A stretch of DNA of 64,000 nucleotides, taken from the NCBI GenBank assembly GCA_023014485.1, contig JAJOZX010000920.1, positions 17,501-81,500 on the forward strand. Reading direction: 5' to 3'. Below the pieces are notes generated by a model that saw only the letters and a program-made list of their open reading frames with translations, was not told the origin of the DNA and searched no databases. A program made the position numbers and the translations under genes. Positions 37,651 to 49,228 of the stretch are shown here, piece after piece; positions within the stretch are counted from its first letter, which is position 1, and every line of letters begins with the position of its first letter. This stretch comes from Bathynomus jamesi. Lineage: Eukaryota; Arthropoda; Malacostraca; Isopoda; Cirolanidae.

Positions 37651-37948
37651 AACAAAAGAACTTTGAAATACATCTTTTTTCTTCTTCATCGATATAGATT
37701 TTCCTTCAGATTTTCTACTTTTGAGAATTTTTTATTTTTTTATTTGAGCGGATGTTTGTTCTGTTCTCGTTCGCGTCTGCAATGTTAATGGCTCCTTAAT
37801 GACACCACAATCAAAATTTGACTGGCTTCTCTCGCTTTTTTTCCGAATGTCCTCTTCAACTATTTGATTTAAGAGATTTACCCAAGGAACAAGTGCGACT
37901 GTTTTTTCCTCTCATCCATCACGTTTGCGTGGCATCCAGTGTGTGTGT

Positions 37949-37991
<43 letters not shown>

Positions 37992-38454
37992 CTATACCGA
38001 GATTGGGTATATGCATTTTATTTCGTTAATAGGCAAGTTGCATTAGGTAAATTAACATCTTTGAAATGATTTCCTTTTGCTTATTTTCGTGTCTGTGACT
38101 GAGTTAAGTTAACATTCGCCTCTTTTTTTTTTTTCTTTTTTTTCGAATAAAAGTTTGGAGAAAGAGCTTTTAAAATTGTGTATTTTGTAAATTTTGATTC
38201 AAATTTCGATGATTGGTAGGTATCTTCATAATTTTATGGTTTGAGGCGCGTGGTTACCAATATTATTTATTTCTAAAAATTAGGTTTATTACAGTTGCGC
38301 AACAAAACGTGGAATATTTGAGAAATTTATGTTAAATTACGTTTGGATCATTTTGCTTTTTCGACTTGTATCGAGTTTTTGTTTTGGGGGGGGCGTTTTC
38401 ACTAGTTCGTTTCTTAGTTAAAAACTTCGTATTTCAAAGACTCCAACGCCCACA
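37651..38454. other. No gene; (GT)n at 37938-37989
   Basis: A 26-unit GT tract with one slip and poly-T runs near 38125. No coding signature. Confidence 0.7.
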
Positions 38455-38457
38455 TTA

Positions 38458-38518
<61 letters not shown>
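38455..38518. repeat. (AT)n microsatellite
   Basis: AT tract with TT slips. Confidence 0.96.
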
Positions 38519-38521
<3 letters not shown>

Positions 38522-38532
38522 CACTTAAGTAA

Positions 38533-38636
38533 CATGAACTTTTTAATATAGAATTTCGCTCCCCGAGTTCCGTTTTAATTCGTTGCACGAATGAAAGAAA
38601 TTCTCATAATAATGTTTGGAACGGTTTAATATCCCG

Positions 38637-38640
<4 letters not shown>
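38533..38640 (+). repeat. Dispersed repeat R, copy 2
   Basis: Second copy of the sequence at 37544-37650, about 85% similar by eye, flanked on both sides by (AT)n. Confidence 0.85.

Positions 38641-38700
<60 letters not shown>
38641..38700. repeat. (AT)n microsatellite
   Basis: About 27 AT units and a short AC tail. Confidence 0.97.
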
Positions 38701-38703
<3 letters not shown>

Positions 38704-38969
38704 TCTGAAATTGAAAAGTGTTAGGTCTTCTTAATTCGGAGAGAAATCCCACGAGTTCACAAATTTTCACCAAATAAATTGATTTTTAACATTTTTGAAT
38801 ATTTAATATTTGTAGCTTGAAGTGAAGAAAATTACTTCATATCAGGGATCAAAATTCAGATTTTGGTGACAAAATGAAGTATGTATTTTCACAAATATGT
38901 AAATATTTTATTAAAATTTAAATATTTGCTAAACATTTAAATTTTTCTGCGTCACTAATTTCTTTTCTT

Positions 38970-39255
38970 TAGCGTCGCTGACTACGAATCTATCGGCCAC
39001 GCGATCGAGACCCGGTGACGGCAGGCGGCGCGCGGCAAAACCCAACTGTCCATCTTTCCACAAAAAAAAAAATTGATTGGTAGATAAATGGGTACCATTG
39101 GTAGCCTAGTGGTTAAGACGCTGGGCTGCTGCTGCTGCTGCTGCTGCTGGGGCGTGGTTCGGATTCCGCGTTAAACTATAGGTCTAAGGTGGAGTGTCAA
39201 GCTTGACCTTCGTCAGAATGAACAATTCGGGCGGAAGCAAAACTAAGGTTAACCG
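38970..39255 (+). mobile_element. tRNA-derived SINE2, second copy
   Basis: tttagcgtcgctgactacga, gatcgagacccggtgacggc, tagcctagtggttaagacgc and gaacaattcgggcggaagca match 25820-26090 in the same order. The first A box is truncated. A (CTG)n expansion of about eight units (39125-39149) lies inside the second tRNA-like head, where the other copy has only gctgctggt. Confidence 0.85.
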
Positions 39256-41220
39256 AGTATATATATGTTCAGTACAATATAATTGGAGTATCGTGGTTGG
39301 TCGTATAATAATATTCGCTCGTATTTTGCTATTGTAATTATTTATTTAACGTCTAGTTCGCATATTAGAAACTAATTTGATGCGTGTCAATGTACTTTTG
39401 GGCGTCATCATTCGCGTATACAACGTATTTTTATTGGCATGTAAAAATGCCGCGAATGAATCTCGTGCACTGACGAGATTACGCGGACGATGAGTCTCGC
39501 TAATAAAGCATGTAAAGAGTCAATTACCCTTTTGTTGGAATCGCTTTCGTAATCGTGAACTTTATTCTTTATGGCTTCGTAATGACTCGAATGGTCTAAA
39601 CAGACGGTTAAAGAAAGTGCCAGTTTGGGGAAAGCTTAGTGCAGAAAAGTTATAAATTACTTTTTTCTTTTTTTTCTTTGTCGCAAATCTTTTCTTCTTA
39701 CCCGTTCCTCGCATGCGAACACTTATTAAATGTCAATGAAAGCATTTAACTGAGCTTTTAATTAATTTTCATCTTTTTTTTTAAAGTTTTGCGCAAAATT
39801 ATGTTGAAAAATGTTAAAAAAAAAAAGCTTAAATATTGTGTGTGAAATCGCCATACATCATTCGAGTGTCGTGTATGTTTGCGGAGAAGTTTGTTTAGAA
39901 TTTCGCTTTAGAATTTCGCGGAATGACCCAAGAAATTCTAAACGGATAAGTTTATTTTAATAAGGCTTATTTTTGTCTGATTGTAATTTTACCTTTTCTT
40001 CTAATTACTATTTCTAAATTGTCTATTTTTATCGTTTTTAATTCAAATGTTAATTATTATTTTTTAATCAGTGTCGGTCTTTCTTTATATCTTTCCTGAC
40101 ACTTTGAGAACTTAGCGTAAATTGAGATGCAAATGAAAGTTGTGGCCAAAAAAATATTCTTTCATTTAGGAAATTACGAGACTCGTCTATTATGTAACAC
40201 CTTTCAGCTTCATGCTTATAATAATTTGAACGTAAGAGTGTCTGTCTCACTTATCCCTGTCTCACTTATCCCTTTCTCACAGTGAGTTAAATTGGTTGGA
40301 ATTCATCCCAGTATTGATTGAGAAACCAAGTTGTTATTAAAAGTCATTAACTTCAAACCATTTTGTAGCTTTTTTGAGGGGTCCCTAGAGACGTAGTATC
40401 TTTTTCGTTTATTTATGAAACACGTTAATGACTCGAATTTCATGTAGAAGATATTGGTTCTTTAATTTAACGATAAGTTTATTGGGAATTCAACTCTAAA
40501 TTTTCTCATTTAGTTTTCTCGAGATATTTTAGGGTATCCAAAGTTTTTCCAATACTCTTCAGCCTTTCATTCGCAGTTGGACGTCTCTAAAACGTGAATT
40601 CAAAACAATTTTCCTCATTTGAAGCCAGCAGGTCCCTTTTCGTTAAAAAGAAAAAAGAAAAAAGAAAAAAAAAGGGGTCGAGCTCTTCTTTCACCCCTTG
40701 AGGATAAATTGAAAAGGAACGGTTGTTGATTAAAAATACTAAAACAAAGAAACTTATCCGAAATTTCCAAATTAAAACAGATCGATGGTAAAGGCGAGAA
40801 ATGAAAGAATAAGGTAGAGTAAACTGTGACGCAATGTATCTGGTTTATTTGGTGATAATGGCTTATACTGAAGAAGTATTTCAAGCTTTAAGGAACTCTC
40901 GTTGTTGACTGTTAAGCATTGTGTAATTTACTGCCTTTTCTCTCTATACACTTAAATTATTGACCACTTTAAGTCCGAAGCTTTCCGTCTCCAGAATGGC
41001 ACTTTTAATACCTCTTAATGGGGTTACTTGGTTTATTTTCCCTCGGTTTCCTCTCGTGCTTTTGCCCTCAGAATATGGGATCTCCAGAAAGTATTTTCTG
41101 GAAATGTATTTTGAGCTAAAATGCATTGTGTACTTCTTCCAAAGTGAATATAATGTCAGTGTTCAGTTTATACCGATGCAAAATTTTAACGTTTGATATT
41201 TACTATAAGCGCTTAGTTAT
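39256..41220. other. No gene seen
   Basis: Nearly 2 kb with little simple sequence. Short open frames show no domain I recognise. A purine-rich run lies at 40645-40675. Confidence 0.6.
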
Positions 41221-41266
41221 TAATAATAATAATAATAATAATAATATTTTTTTTTTTTTTTTTTAG
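41221..41266. repeat. (AAT)n then poly-T
   Basis: Eight AAT units followed by a T run of about 19. Confidence 0.93.
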
Positions 41267-41709
41267 CAGTCGCGTCTAAGGTGCTTTTGGCTACGAATTT
41301 TTATATTTATAAAATAGACACTAATGGCTATCATCGTTATTATTGTTTCAGCATTCGAAATCTTTGCTTTTCATGAATTGTGGATGTAGTAGTGACAAGC
41401 CTCACTGACGTGGGAAAACTAAACTCTGGAAACTGGAAACCTCAATCGTTAGATGCCCAGTACGATGGACTTAATCTCACTGAGCCTCGCATAAAGCCCG
41501 TGTTTAGAACCTCCATTGTCAGTAGAATTAAATCCTTATTATAATAATGTAACAAAACAATGGTCTCCAACATAGAAAGCGGCACGGCTGTTTATAGTTA
41601 GCGGGACATTAATATTAAGTTAACCGAGGCCGCCTAACTTAAGGAAATGTGCGACTAACGACCGTTAAATGGAATAACAATGTTATTTTGTTTATATATA
41701 CATACATAC
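41267..41709. other. No gene seen
   Basis: No recognisable features. Confidence 0.6.
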
Positions 41710-42192
41710 CGGGTGATTACAAATGATCTCCCCGATTTTATACATTTAGTATGAAAAAACTAACAAAGCTACAGCGAAAAGCAAGATATACAAATAAAGA
41801 ATATTTCGGGGAATTTTTATTTGTAATATTGACCACATCAGAGATAGCTCTAAAGTTAACGTGTTTTGTGCTCTTACCGCTGAGAAAGTGTACGGTCCAT
41901 TCTTCTTTGCTGAACAAACAATTAACGGTCTCATTTACCGCGATAGGCTACAGCTGTGGCTGATGCCCCAGCTGCTAGAGGACAAAGCTGATGTGTGGTT
42001 TCAGCAGGATGGTGTGCCACCCCATTTCCACAATGTTACAACATTCCTGAATGAGCAATTGCCTGATCGTTGGATCAGGCGTGGGGGGCCCATTCCTTGG
42101 CCGGCTCGTTCGACTGATTTAACCCCCCCTTGACTTTTTCCTCTGGGGCTATGTCAAAAATGAAATTTTTGTTCCACCAATGGCAACAACTA

Positions 42193-42549
42193 CACTGCGT
42201 TCGCACGTATTAAGCAGATTACATTTTCTCCAATGTTTTCAAACGTTTTCCCCCGATTTCAATGAAATTTGTAGCAAATAATTACTATATATAGCAGTAT
42301 TGATGGTATTCATTTCGATAAAATATTTTGATAATTCAAATAATTATCTCATTTTATTGAAAATATGTAAAATATTGTTTTTCAATAAAATGAGATAATT
42401 ATTTTAATTATCAAAATATTTTATCGAAATGAATACCATCAATGCTGCTATATATAGTGATTATTTGCTACAAATTTCATTGAAATCGGGTAAAAACTTT
42501 TGAAAAGATTGGAGAAAATGTAATCTGCTTAATACGTGCGAACGCAGTG
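42193..42549. mobile_element. Near-perfect 357-bp palindromic MITE
   Basis: TA duplications at 42191-42192 and 42550-42551 bound it. The ends are cactgcgttcgcacgtatta and its inverted copy. Arms of about 165 bases remain almost fully complementary to the centre (ttattgaaaatatgtaaaat region). TA duplication points to the Tc1/mariner group. It is inserted in the transposase gene of the surrounding mariner. Confidence 0.93.
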
Positions 42550-42569
42550 TATGGAACATTTCATTGTTT

Positions 42570-42806
42570 TCACAAACCGGCGAATATACAATTTTGGCCA
42601 AATTGAGATAATGCCACTTGGCTAGTAACCAGATTTGGATCTTTAACCTGTCAAATTTTGAGGATTGTACTCCAAGTACTTTTCAAGATAGAGACATTTG
42701 GTATTGATGATGATAATGCAATTGATTGTAGGGGAAATTTTCAAAGATGATTTTATCAAAACTGAAAAATTGCAGATGCGCCGGTTTGTGAAAACAGCGA
42801 CAATTT
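42570..42806. mobile_element. Short MITE with tgttttcacaaaccggcg ends
   Basis: tgttttcacaaaccggcg on the left and its inverted copy cgccggtttgtgaaaaca on the right. No open frame. Lies just downstream of the palindromic MITE in the same host transposase gene. Confidence 0.75.
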
Positions 42807-43053
42807 GAAGAAAAGGATAACGTGAAGCTATTACAAAAGTTCAGTATGATACGCTACAAAATGTATGGAGGGGAACAGAATACCGCTTTGATGTCTGCAG
42901 AGCCACAAAAGGAGCGCACATTGAACTTCATTCATAGCTTGTATATAAAACTTTTTGAGTTATTCTTTATTTGTATATCTTGCTTTTTGCTCTAGCTTTG
43001 TTAGGCTTCTCATAATAACTGTTTAAAATCGGGAAGATCATTTGTAATCACCC

Positions 43054-43054
<1 letters not shown>

Positions 43055-43094
<40 letters not shown>
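43055..43094. repeat. (AC)n microsatellite
   Basis: About 19 AC units. Confidence 0.97.
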
Positions 43095-43097
<3 letters not shown>

Positions 43098-43099
<2 letters not shown>

Positions 43100-43318
43100 G
43101 GGTGATTTAAAAGTCAGGTTGCATAGGGAAATACTGTATTATGTAATGATACAGGGAATAGTCACATCACATGTTCGATATGGCCACCGTTAACGGCAAT
43201 GCTCTTGTGCAGCCTGCTAGGAATATCACATCAATGCGCTCCTCCTTCGATAACATCTCGTAACTCATTTACTTGCAAAGAAACAGAAAAGCCCTATGTA
43301 ACCTGACTTTTAATCACC

Positions 43319-43321
<3 letters not shown>
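43098..43321. mobile_element. Mariner-type MITE, 224 bp, TA duplication
   Basis: Ends cagggtgatttaaaagtcag and complement of the right end cagggtgattaaaagtcagg. TA on both sides (43096-43097, 43322-43323). No transposase. Confidence 0.87.

Positions 43322-43408
<87 letters not shown>
43322..43408. repeat. (AT)n microsatellite
   Basis: About 43 AT units. Confidence 0.97.
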
Positions 43409-43411
<3 letters not shown>

Positions 43412-43754
43412 AGTGTGGTGGATGGAAGAGAATGGGACGGGTTTCACATATTTCATATTCACTTTAGGTAAAGTTTGTTTTCGTGCTTCGTTTATTTGAA
43501 GAAGGCAACGCTTAAGGCATCTTCATTCAAACCGTTTCATCAAAGTTTAGTGATTTTCACGTGAATGCACTTACGAACGGTTGTAAGGAAGGAAATTAAT
43601 GAAAAAGGAACACTGCGTGTTTCTATCTCATTATCGCACTATGTTGTGGGTACCATACCAATACAATTGAGTGCTTACACCTTACGTACTGAAAATCTTT
43701 CTACTTATAAACTGAATAAGTTTATATATACATACTGTACGTATGTAGGATGTG

Positions 43755-43756
<2 letters not shown>
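43409..43756. other. No gene seen
   Basis: No recognisable features. Confidence 0.6.

Positions 43757-43825
<69 letters not shown>
43757..43825. repeat. (AT)n microsatellite
   Basis: About 34 AT units. Confidence 0.97.
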
Positions 43826-43828
<3 letters not shown>

Positions 43829-44183
43829 TGGTGGACCCGATATCCGCATCCGCACTTCTGACTGCGGATATTACCTCTAATAAATTATGCAATTTACAAT
43901 TAAATTAGCTTATAAAGTAGCTTATAAGGCCCAATCATGCACATTTCATGTAAAGTATTAATTATTCATGAACAAACAAATATATAACCTCAAAATATAA
44001 ATACCATTAAATAAACACACACTGCCTGTGCCGCTGTGCTTACTCCACTGTGGCTGAAACTCTTGAGAAAGTTATTATTTTTATCATAATGAAAACATTA
44101 ATATTAATTTTAATTCTTATCCATTGCCTGCCATAATAGTAATATCACGAAATTTGAAAAATTGTCATATATTCATTATTCTA

Positions 44184-44941
44184 CAGGGTGGGCCGTAAGT
44201 TTCCATACATAGGAAAAATAAACATTTTGTTATGGACAACCATTTTTATTTATATAATATGCTCTACATGGTTGCCATTGTTTTGAAAACACATTTCAAT
44301 ACGTGTTCCCCACTGTTGATGAACACGCATTAGCACAGTTGACGTTATGCTTGTAATGGCGTTGGTGATACGTTCCTTTAGATGATTTATGTCTCGTATC
44401 TTTTCCTGATACACCATGGCCTTCAAGTGCCCCCAAAGATAGAAATCAAGGGGGGTGAGATCTGGGGATCTGGGAGGCCACTCCACAGGACCACGCCGAC
44501 CAATCCAAGCATCCGGAAACTGCTGATCCAAATACCGACGCACGTGAAGACCATAATGAGGTGGAGCTCCATCTTGCTGGAAGTAAACTGGGAAGTTACC
44601 TTCCTCGTTTAGCAGGGATGGGAAAATCTCTTCTTGCAACATGTTAAGATACCTTTCGGCATTAAGATTTCCACTGACAAAAATTGGTCCAATAATTCTG
44701 TCACCCCATATCCCGGCCCACACCATCACTTTACCGGCACCTTGCATCTTCGTCGGACTCAGCCAGTTAGGGTTAGCATTACTCCAATAACGTATGTTTT
44801 GCCGATTAACCTCTCCATTGACGTAAAAATTTGCTTCATCAGTAAACAAGATCTTACGTCAAACGCATATTCTTAGGGTATCTGAAACATAAAAACAAAC
44901 GTTTAATTTTTCCTATGTATGGAAACTTACGGCCCACCCTG
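44184..44941 (-). mobile_element. Mariner-like (maT-type?) transposon, N-terminus deleted
   Basis: The ends cagggtgggccgtaagtttc and the inverted copy at the right extend about 33 bases with ccatacataggaaaaa. The transposase occupies most of it on the minus strand. The flanks show tcta on both sides (44180-44183 and 44942-44945), longer than the usual TA. The element is about 0.5 kb short of a full mariner. Confidence 0.9.
44250..44849 (-). pseudogene. Mariner-like transposase, catalytic part only (199 residues)
   Basis: An open frame starts in the first catalytic block ([20 protein letters not shown]), continues with [20 protein letters not shown], then [20 protein letters not shown] (second Asp) and [19 protein letters not shown] (third), and ends with [17 protein letters not shown]. 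About 37 residues separate the second and third Asp, the spacing called DD37D, as in maT-type mariners. The helix-turn-helix domain upstream of FTDE is deleted, and the codons just before give DLV from an unrelated junction. No stop interrupts the remaining 199 residues. Confidence 0.9.
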
Positions 44942-45038
44942 TCTATTGATAGATTAACTAAATATCCGCATCCGCGGATATTGAAATTAAAAATCCGCAT
45001 CCGCAGATGTTGAAAAACTGACATCCGGTCCACCACTA

Positions 45039-45075
<37 letters not shown>

Positions 45076-45107
45076 ATATATATTATATATATATATATTA
45101 TATATAT
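45039..45107. repeat. (AT)n microsatellite
   Basis: AT tract with several TT slips. Confidence 0.95.
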
Positions 45108-45349
45108 CTGTGTTTGTCTTTGTCCAAGCCATATGAAAAATAGACATTCCATTTTTAAGTGCGACTAATGTAATTTATAGGTCCATAAAGGTTACGTAGG
45201 CTGAACGATACACATTTGCTCGAATGCGGAGAGGACGGAGGGTGTGGTGAGGCCTAGTAGAGAGCAGTTCAAATTAGAGTGGAGAAAAGGCCTTGCAGCT
45301 TGTAAGGAAAGTAAATGTGTGTAAAAAAAATTAGGGCGTGGACGATATA

Positions 45350-46744
45350 CAGTGCCCGCGAAAAGTATCCGATCACCCTGGAAATTTGTATTTTTTACAT
45401 AAAAACAATGTTTAAATGTATACTAACCTTATATTAGTATTTTGTCATCTGTCCTTTGGTTTGGATGACTTGTTCTAGACGTTTTGGCATGGATTTAATC
45501 AAGTTTTGACAAACTTCCACTGATATTTCCTTGCACCATACCTTTTTGATGGCTTCTTGTAATTTTTCGACTGAGCCAGTGTCGTGGCATTCAACCTTAT
45601 TTTTTATTATTAGCCACATATTTTCTATCGGATTGAGATCTGGACTATTACCAGGCCAATCCAAAATATCAAATTTATTGTCAGTAATCCATTTTGTCAC
45701 TATTTTGGCCCTGTGACATGGTGCACCATCATGCATGTATGTTTTTGTCCTTTGGATTGCCATTGCCATTGGAAGTTTATCCTGTAGCATTGCTAAATAC
45801 CGTGCACCATTCATAGTTGTGTTCTTCGGAAGAAAATATAGGTTTCCACGCCCATAGTAACCGAAACAACCCCAAACCATCACACTTGGAGGGTGTTTCA
45901 TTGTCTTTAGGGTGTATTTAGGGTCCATCCTATTTGAGCCAATGGGCCGGCGAACCTTTTTTGGACAACTTCTGAATGTCAAAAATGTCGACTCATCACT
46001 AAATAAAACCTTCTTCCAGTCATCAACAGTCCAATGAATATATTTTTTACAAAATGCGACACGTTTTTTACGCATTTTTTCATTAATGAACGGTTTTCTT
46101 AGCAGCATGGCGAGATGGTAATCCGAGTTCTTTTTGGAGCCGCTCCTGGATAGTTCGTTCAGAAACACCAGATAACAAATTATTCATATTAAATTTTATT
46201 TCTTTCGCAGTTATTGTTGGGTTTTTCAATACTAAACGTTTCATAAGTTTGTCTGTTCGTGAATTTGTTTTTCTCGGTCTGCCAGATCGTTTTTTAGGGA
46301 CTGGCGTGGTTAGGCCGGCATTGTTCTTAGCCCGTGAAACCCATAAATTAACGGTACTTTGGGATATGTTTAATTCCTTAGCTATCTGTCTCTGTGATTT
46401 CCCACATGTCTGCAAAGCAACAATAGCACCTCGACAATCACTCTTAAGTTGGTTTTTAGCACACATTATATATAAATTTTATTTACACCACTTTCTGTAA
46501 AAAATAACAAAATATCAATAAATTTACACAAACAGTGAAATCTGACAACTTTGAGACACAGCCACCCGCAACGAAGGCTACCAGAACACTAATTTGAGAA
46601 TGCGTTGGATAGCTCTCATATCAGCGAGCAACCTCAAAGTTACCAGATGTCGCTAGAACAAATAGAAAGTGAATTATGTGTCTCTGAATATCAAGGGAAA
46701 ATATTGTATTTTCTTGAGTGATCGGATACTTTTCGCGGGCACTG
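45350..46744 (-). mobile_element. Nearly intact Tc1 transposon (DD34E), 1395 bp
   Basis: Ends cagtgcccgcgaaaagtatc and its inverted copy match over about 27 bases (to ccgatcac). TA flanks both sides (45348-45349, 46745-46746). The transposase on the minus strand is complete apart from one single-base frame change. This is the best preserved element in the window, suggesting recent arrival. Confidence 0.95.
45434..46466 (-). pseudogene. Tc1 transposase with a single frameshift
   Basis: The N-terminal frame (46466-46083) starts MCAKNQLKSDCRGAIVAL and carries two helix-turn-helix units (SQRQIAKELNISQSTVNLWV; TAKEIKFNMNNLLSGVSER) joined by the GRPRK hook. After one extra A in a short A run near 46098 the second frame carries the catalytic domain: VLFSDESTF (Asp), TYMHDGAPCHRAK (Asp) and WPGNSPDLNPIENMW (Glu), with 34 residues between the last two. 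It ends QVIQTKGQMTKY. Total length is about 340 residues, normal for Tc1. A programmed event is unlikely for this family, so I call it a pseudogene; a sequencing error is the main alternative. Confidence 0.92.
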
Positions 46745-46878
46745 TATATATACAGGGTGTCCATAAATGATTACCCTGATTAAAGCATGCTATAGCTTTT
46801 AAATAAACACTCGTATTCAAACATAGTTTTAATCATAAGTAGATAAACGTACAAAGTTTTGATACATAGTTAATGAAC

Positions 46879-47313
46879 TTAATAAGCTTCCACATGTGCA
46901 CCCCTAGTGGCACGTAAAATGTCTAAACGGTATTCACACTCACGCCACACATTTTCCAACATTTGTGGGTTAACTGTTGCAATTGCATCCGTAATGCGTT
47001 CTCGCAATGTCCTGATATCTGGAACAACTGTTGCATAAACCAAATCTTTAACGTGACCCCAGAGAAAGAAATCCAGCGGGGTAATGTCTGGTGATCTTGA
47101 GGGCCATGGGATTGGCCGTCCCTGCCAATCCATCGATTTGGAAATGTTGCGTCGAGAGTTTCACGAACATGCGCCCAATGAAGGGTGCCCCATCTTGTTG
47201 GAAGATGACAGTTGGCTGCCTGTCCTGCAGCTGGGGGATGGCGTAATTGGTGAGCATATCCAGGTACACAGTTGCGGAAACAGTGTTCTCAGCGAAGAAG
47301 AAAGGACCAATTA
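46879..47313 (-). pseudogene. Mariner-like transposase, C-terminal half
   Basis: The minus strand gives SVIGPFFFAENTVSATVYLD, VIFQQDGAP (second Asp), then after a frame change WIGRGG-type sequence and IPWPSRSPDITPLDFFLWG (third Asp), ending CEYRLDILRATRGAHVEAY. It continues directly from the N-terminal half at 51509-52100 once U2 is removed. Confidence 0.88.
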
Positions 47314-48346
47314 CACTGGTATGCATATGAAATTTTTTTTGTCTGCTGTGAGGGTTTTTTCAACTCATATTATATAATTCGACCATGCTGAATTCGAAAA
47401 TGACATTGGTTTTCCTCAATCAGGTCAGGTTTTTTCTCTATTGGCCATTTATTATAAGTCCAATTTTATCCCCAAATTTATTGATTTTTTTAGCTTAAAC
47501 ACTGTAGATACGAGTAATATTATAAGAACACTCGTGAAAAATGAAAACATTGTGTGAATAAATACTTTTATTCATACAATGAATATGGAAAAAAGTTTTT
47601 GAGGAAGGAATGAAGTTTTTTTGGCTTTCCGTCTGTGTTTTTCTCGGGCACGTCTCGCTTCAAACACCAGCAATAGTCCGCCAGCATATTGATATCCCAG
47701 TTTCCCTGGTACCTCTCTTCCATTATTTTGATATCTTGGTGAAATCGTTCACCCTGTTCCTCACTATAATCCCTGCAATTTTCAGGAAAATAGTCCAAGT
47801 GGGACCACAAAAAGTGCATTTTTATGGACATGCGCGACCCATGAGCTTTGAAAGCTTCCATCAAGTTTTCGACAACGGACTCGTATTCTGGACTTCTACG
47901 CTTGCCAAGAAAATCAGTGACAACTGATTTGAATGCCTGCCAGGCATTCTTCTCAGTTGGAGTCATTGCGTTTCGAACTGAGTATCCTTGATCATGAGTA
48001 TCCTTGATCAAAGTTCGAATTTGAGACCATCAAAAACCCCAGCATTTAGTTTAGCATCAGATATATGAGGAAATTTACTCTCGAGATATCGGAATGCTGA
48101 ACCCTCCTTATTCATTGATTTGATGAAATTTTTCATCAAGCCCAGCTTAATATGAAGTGGTGGGAGCAAAATTTTTGTTGTGGTACAAGGGCACTGAAAC
48201 GACATTATGCGACCCAGGTTCAAAATTCTCTCTGGATGCCCATTCACGCTGTGCATAGTGCTTCTCATCCGCTCGGCTATCCCATTTGCAGAGGAAACAT
48301 GGGTATTTCGTGTATCCCCCTTGCATTCCCAATACAAATGCCACAA

Positions 48347-48526
48347 TCTGAAAAAAAATGAAAATATTTAAAGAATTTAGAGAATTTGTTCTATCAGATA
48401 AAAAAATCTATGCATTGGACTGTATCACTTCTGTGGGGAAGTTAAGTGTCTTATACGCTCTCAAATAACCTTTGGAAAAACAACATAGTCAATAGCAATA
48501 GTTTACTTATGATATTAGTATTACCT
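48347..48526 (-). other. GT-AG intron in the U2 gene (between exons B and C)
   Basis: On the minus strand the donor ttgaag/gtaatacta and the acceptor cattttttttcag/attgtgg bound about 180 AT-rich bases. Joining the flanks yields CGDLK-IVAFVLGMQGGYTKY, continuous with the family's usual wording. Confidence 0.75.
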
Positions 48527-49228
48527 TCAAATCTCCACAGATCCTCCAGTATGTTGGTCGTATACGAGAGCATCCAGTAAAATTTTCGTGTATCGTAGCT
48601 CTCAGTAAGTTGTACGGAATGTGCTACAGGGACTGATGCAACCCTATTCCCAATGTTGAGAGTACTGCTTTCAAACTTCGTTTAGACGAGTCTATAAATA
48701 GCCTCCATTCTGATGCGTTATATGGCAGGCCCAAGGATTCGATTAGCCCTCAACATTGCAGCAGTACACTAAGGAAGAGGTGTTTTCGTGCACTGCAAAA
48801 AACTTGCGGAATTCTTCCTCTCGTTTCCTATACCAGGAGAATGTTGTTCCCGGAGCCAGCAAGTTGTCCTCTCGAAGTCGTGAGCCCAAGATCTCGGCAG
48901 CTAATTTGGAAAGTCCTAAATCCCTGGTAAGATCATTAAGTTTGGCCTGGTTGAGAGGCCTCGGCTCATTTGATAGCGGTATTTTGAGGTATATACGACT
49001 GGGACTGGTCATTGGCATTGGTCATTGATTCATTATCAGAATCATCGAAGTCCAGGGTTTGAGGTAGGTCGGGTATTGGAATTCCAGGGACCATGGGGTA
49101 CAGGTCTATAGCAGAAGGAATGTCAGGGTATACAACAATGTGTTTATTTCTTCTTGTTAACTCCTGAAAATAGAAAACACAGAAACATGGATATAAAACT
49201 TGCATATGAAATAGAATCAGCATTCAGA

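Larger units (their letters stand above)
41850..42930 (+). pseudogene. Mariner-like transposase, N-terminus deleted, interrupted
   Basis: The frame 41861-42133 gives KVYGPFFFAEQTINGLIYRD, then FQQDGVPPHFHNVTTFLNEQ (second catalytic Asp) and GGPIPWPARSTDLTPP (third; Ser-Pro-Asp changed to Ser-Thr-Asp). One extra C in a run near 42126 shifts the frame before LDFFLWGYVKNEI. After the two MITEs it resumes near 42806 with TEYRFDVCRATKGAHIELHS, the C-terminus. The helix-turn-helix region and first catalytic Asp are missing. This type (WIGRGGPI ... SPDLTPLDF) is common in arthropods. Confidence 0.88.
41710..43054 (+). mobile_element. Mariner-like transposon carrying two nested MITEs
   Basis: Ends are cgggtgattacaaatgatct and its inverted copy, in inverted repeats of about 95 bases that also share agcaagatatacaaataaag. 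Transposase remnants are on the plus strand. MITEs sit at 42193-42549 and about 42570-42806. Without them the element would be about 0.75 kb, so the N-terminal part of the gene is deleted. Confidence 0.88.
43826..45038. mobile_element. hAT-like MITE with ccgcatccg motifs, split by a mariner
   Basis: tagtggtggacccgatatcc on the left and complement of the right end tagtggtggaccggatgtca. Subterminal tccgcatccgc words recur on both sides (43850; 44966-45003). Both flanks are (AT)n, so the target duplication is unreadable. The mariner at 44184-44941 is inserted in it; without that it is about 450 bp. Confidence 0.75.

Noticed and set aside
46083..46168. Programmed frameshift joining the two Tc1 transposase frames
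   Set aside because: No Tc1 family is known to need one, and no slippery site with a supporting structure is apparent; a single-base insertion is simpler.
47084..47377. Plus-strand open frame of 97 codons
   Set aside because: Antisense to the mariner transposase C-terminal half and crosses the U2 boundary.
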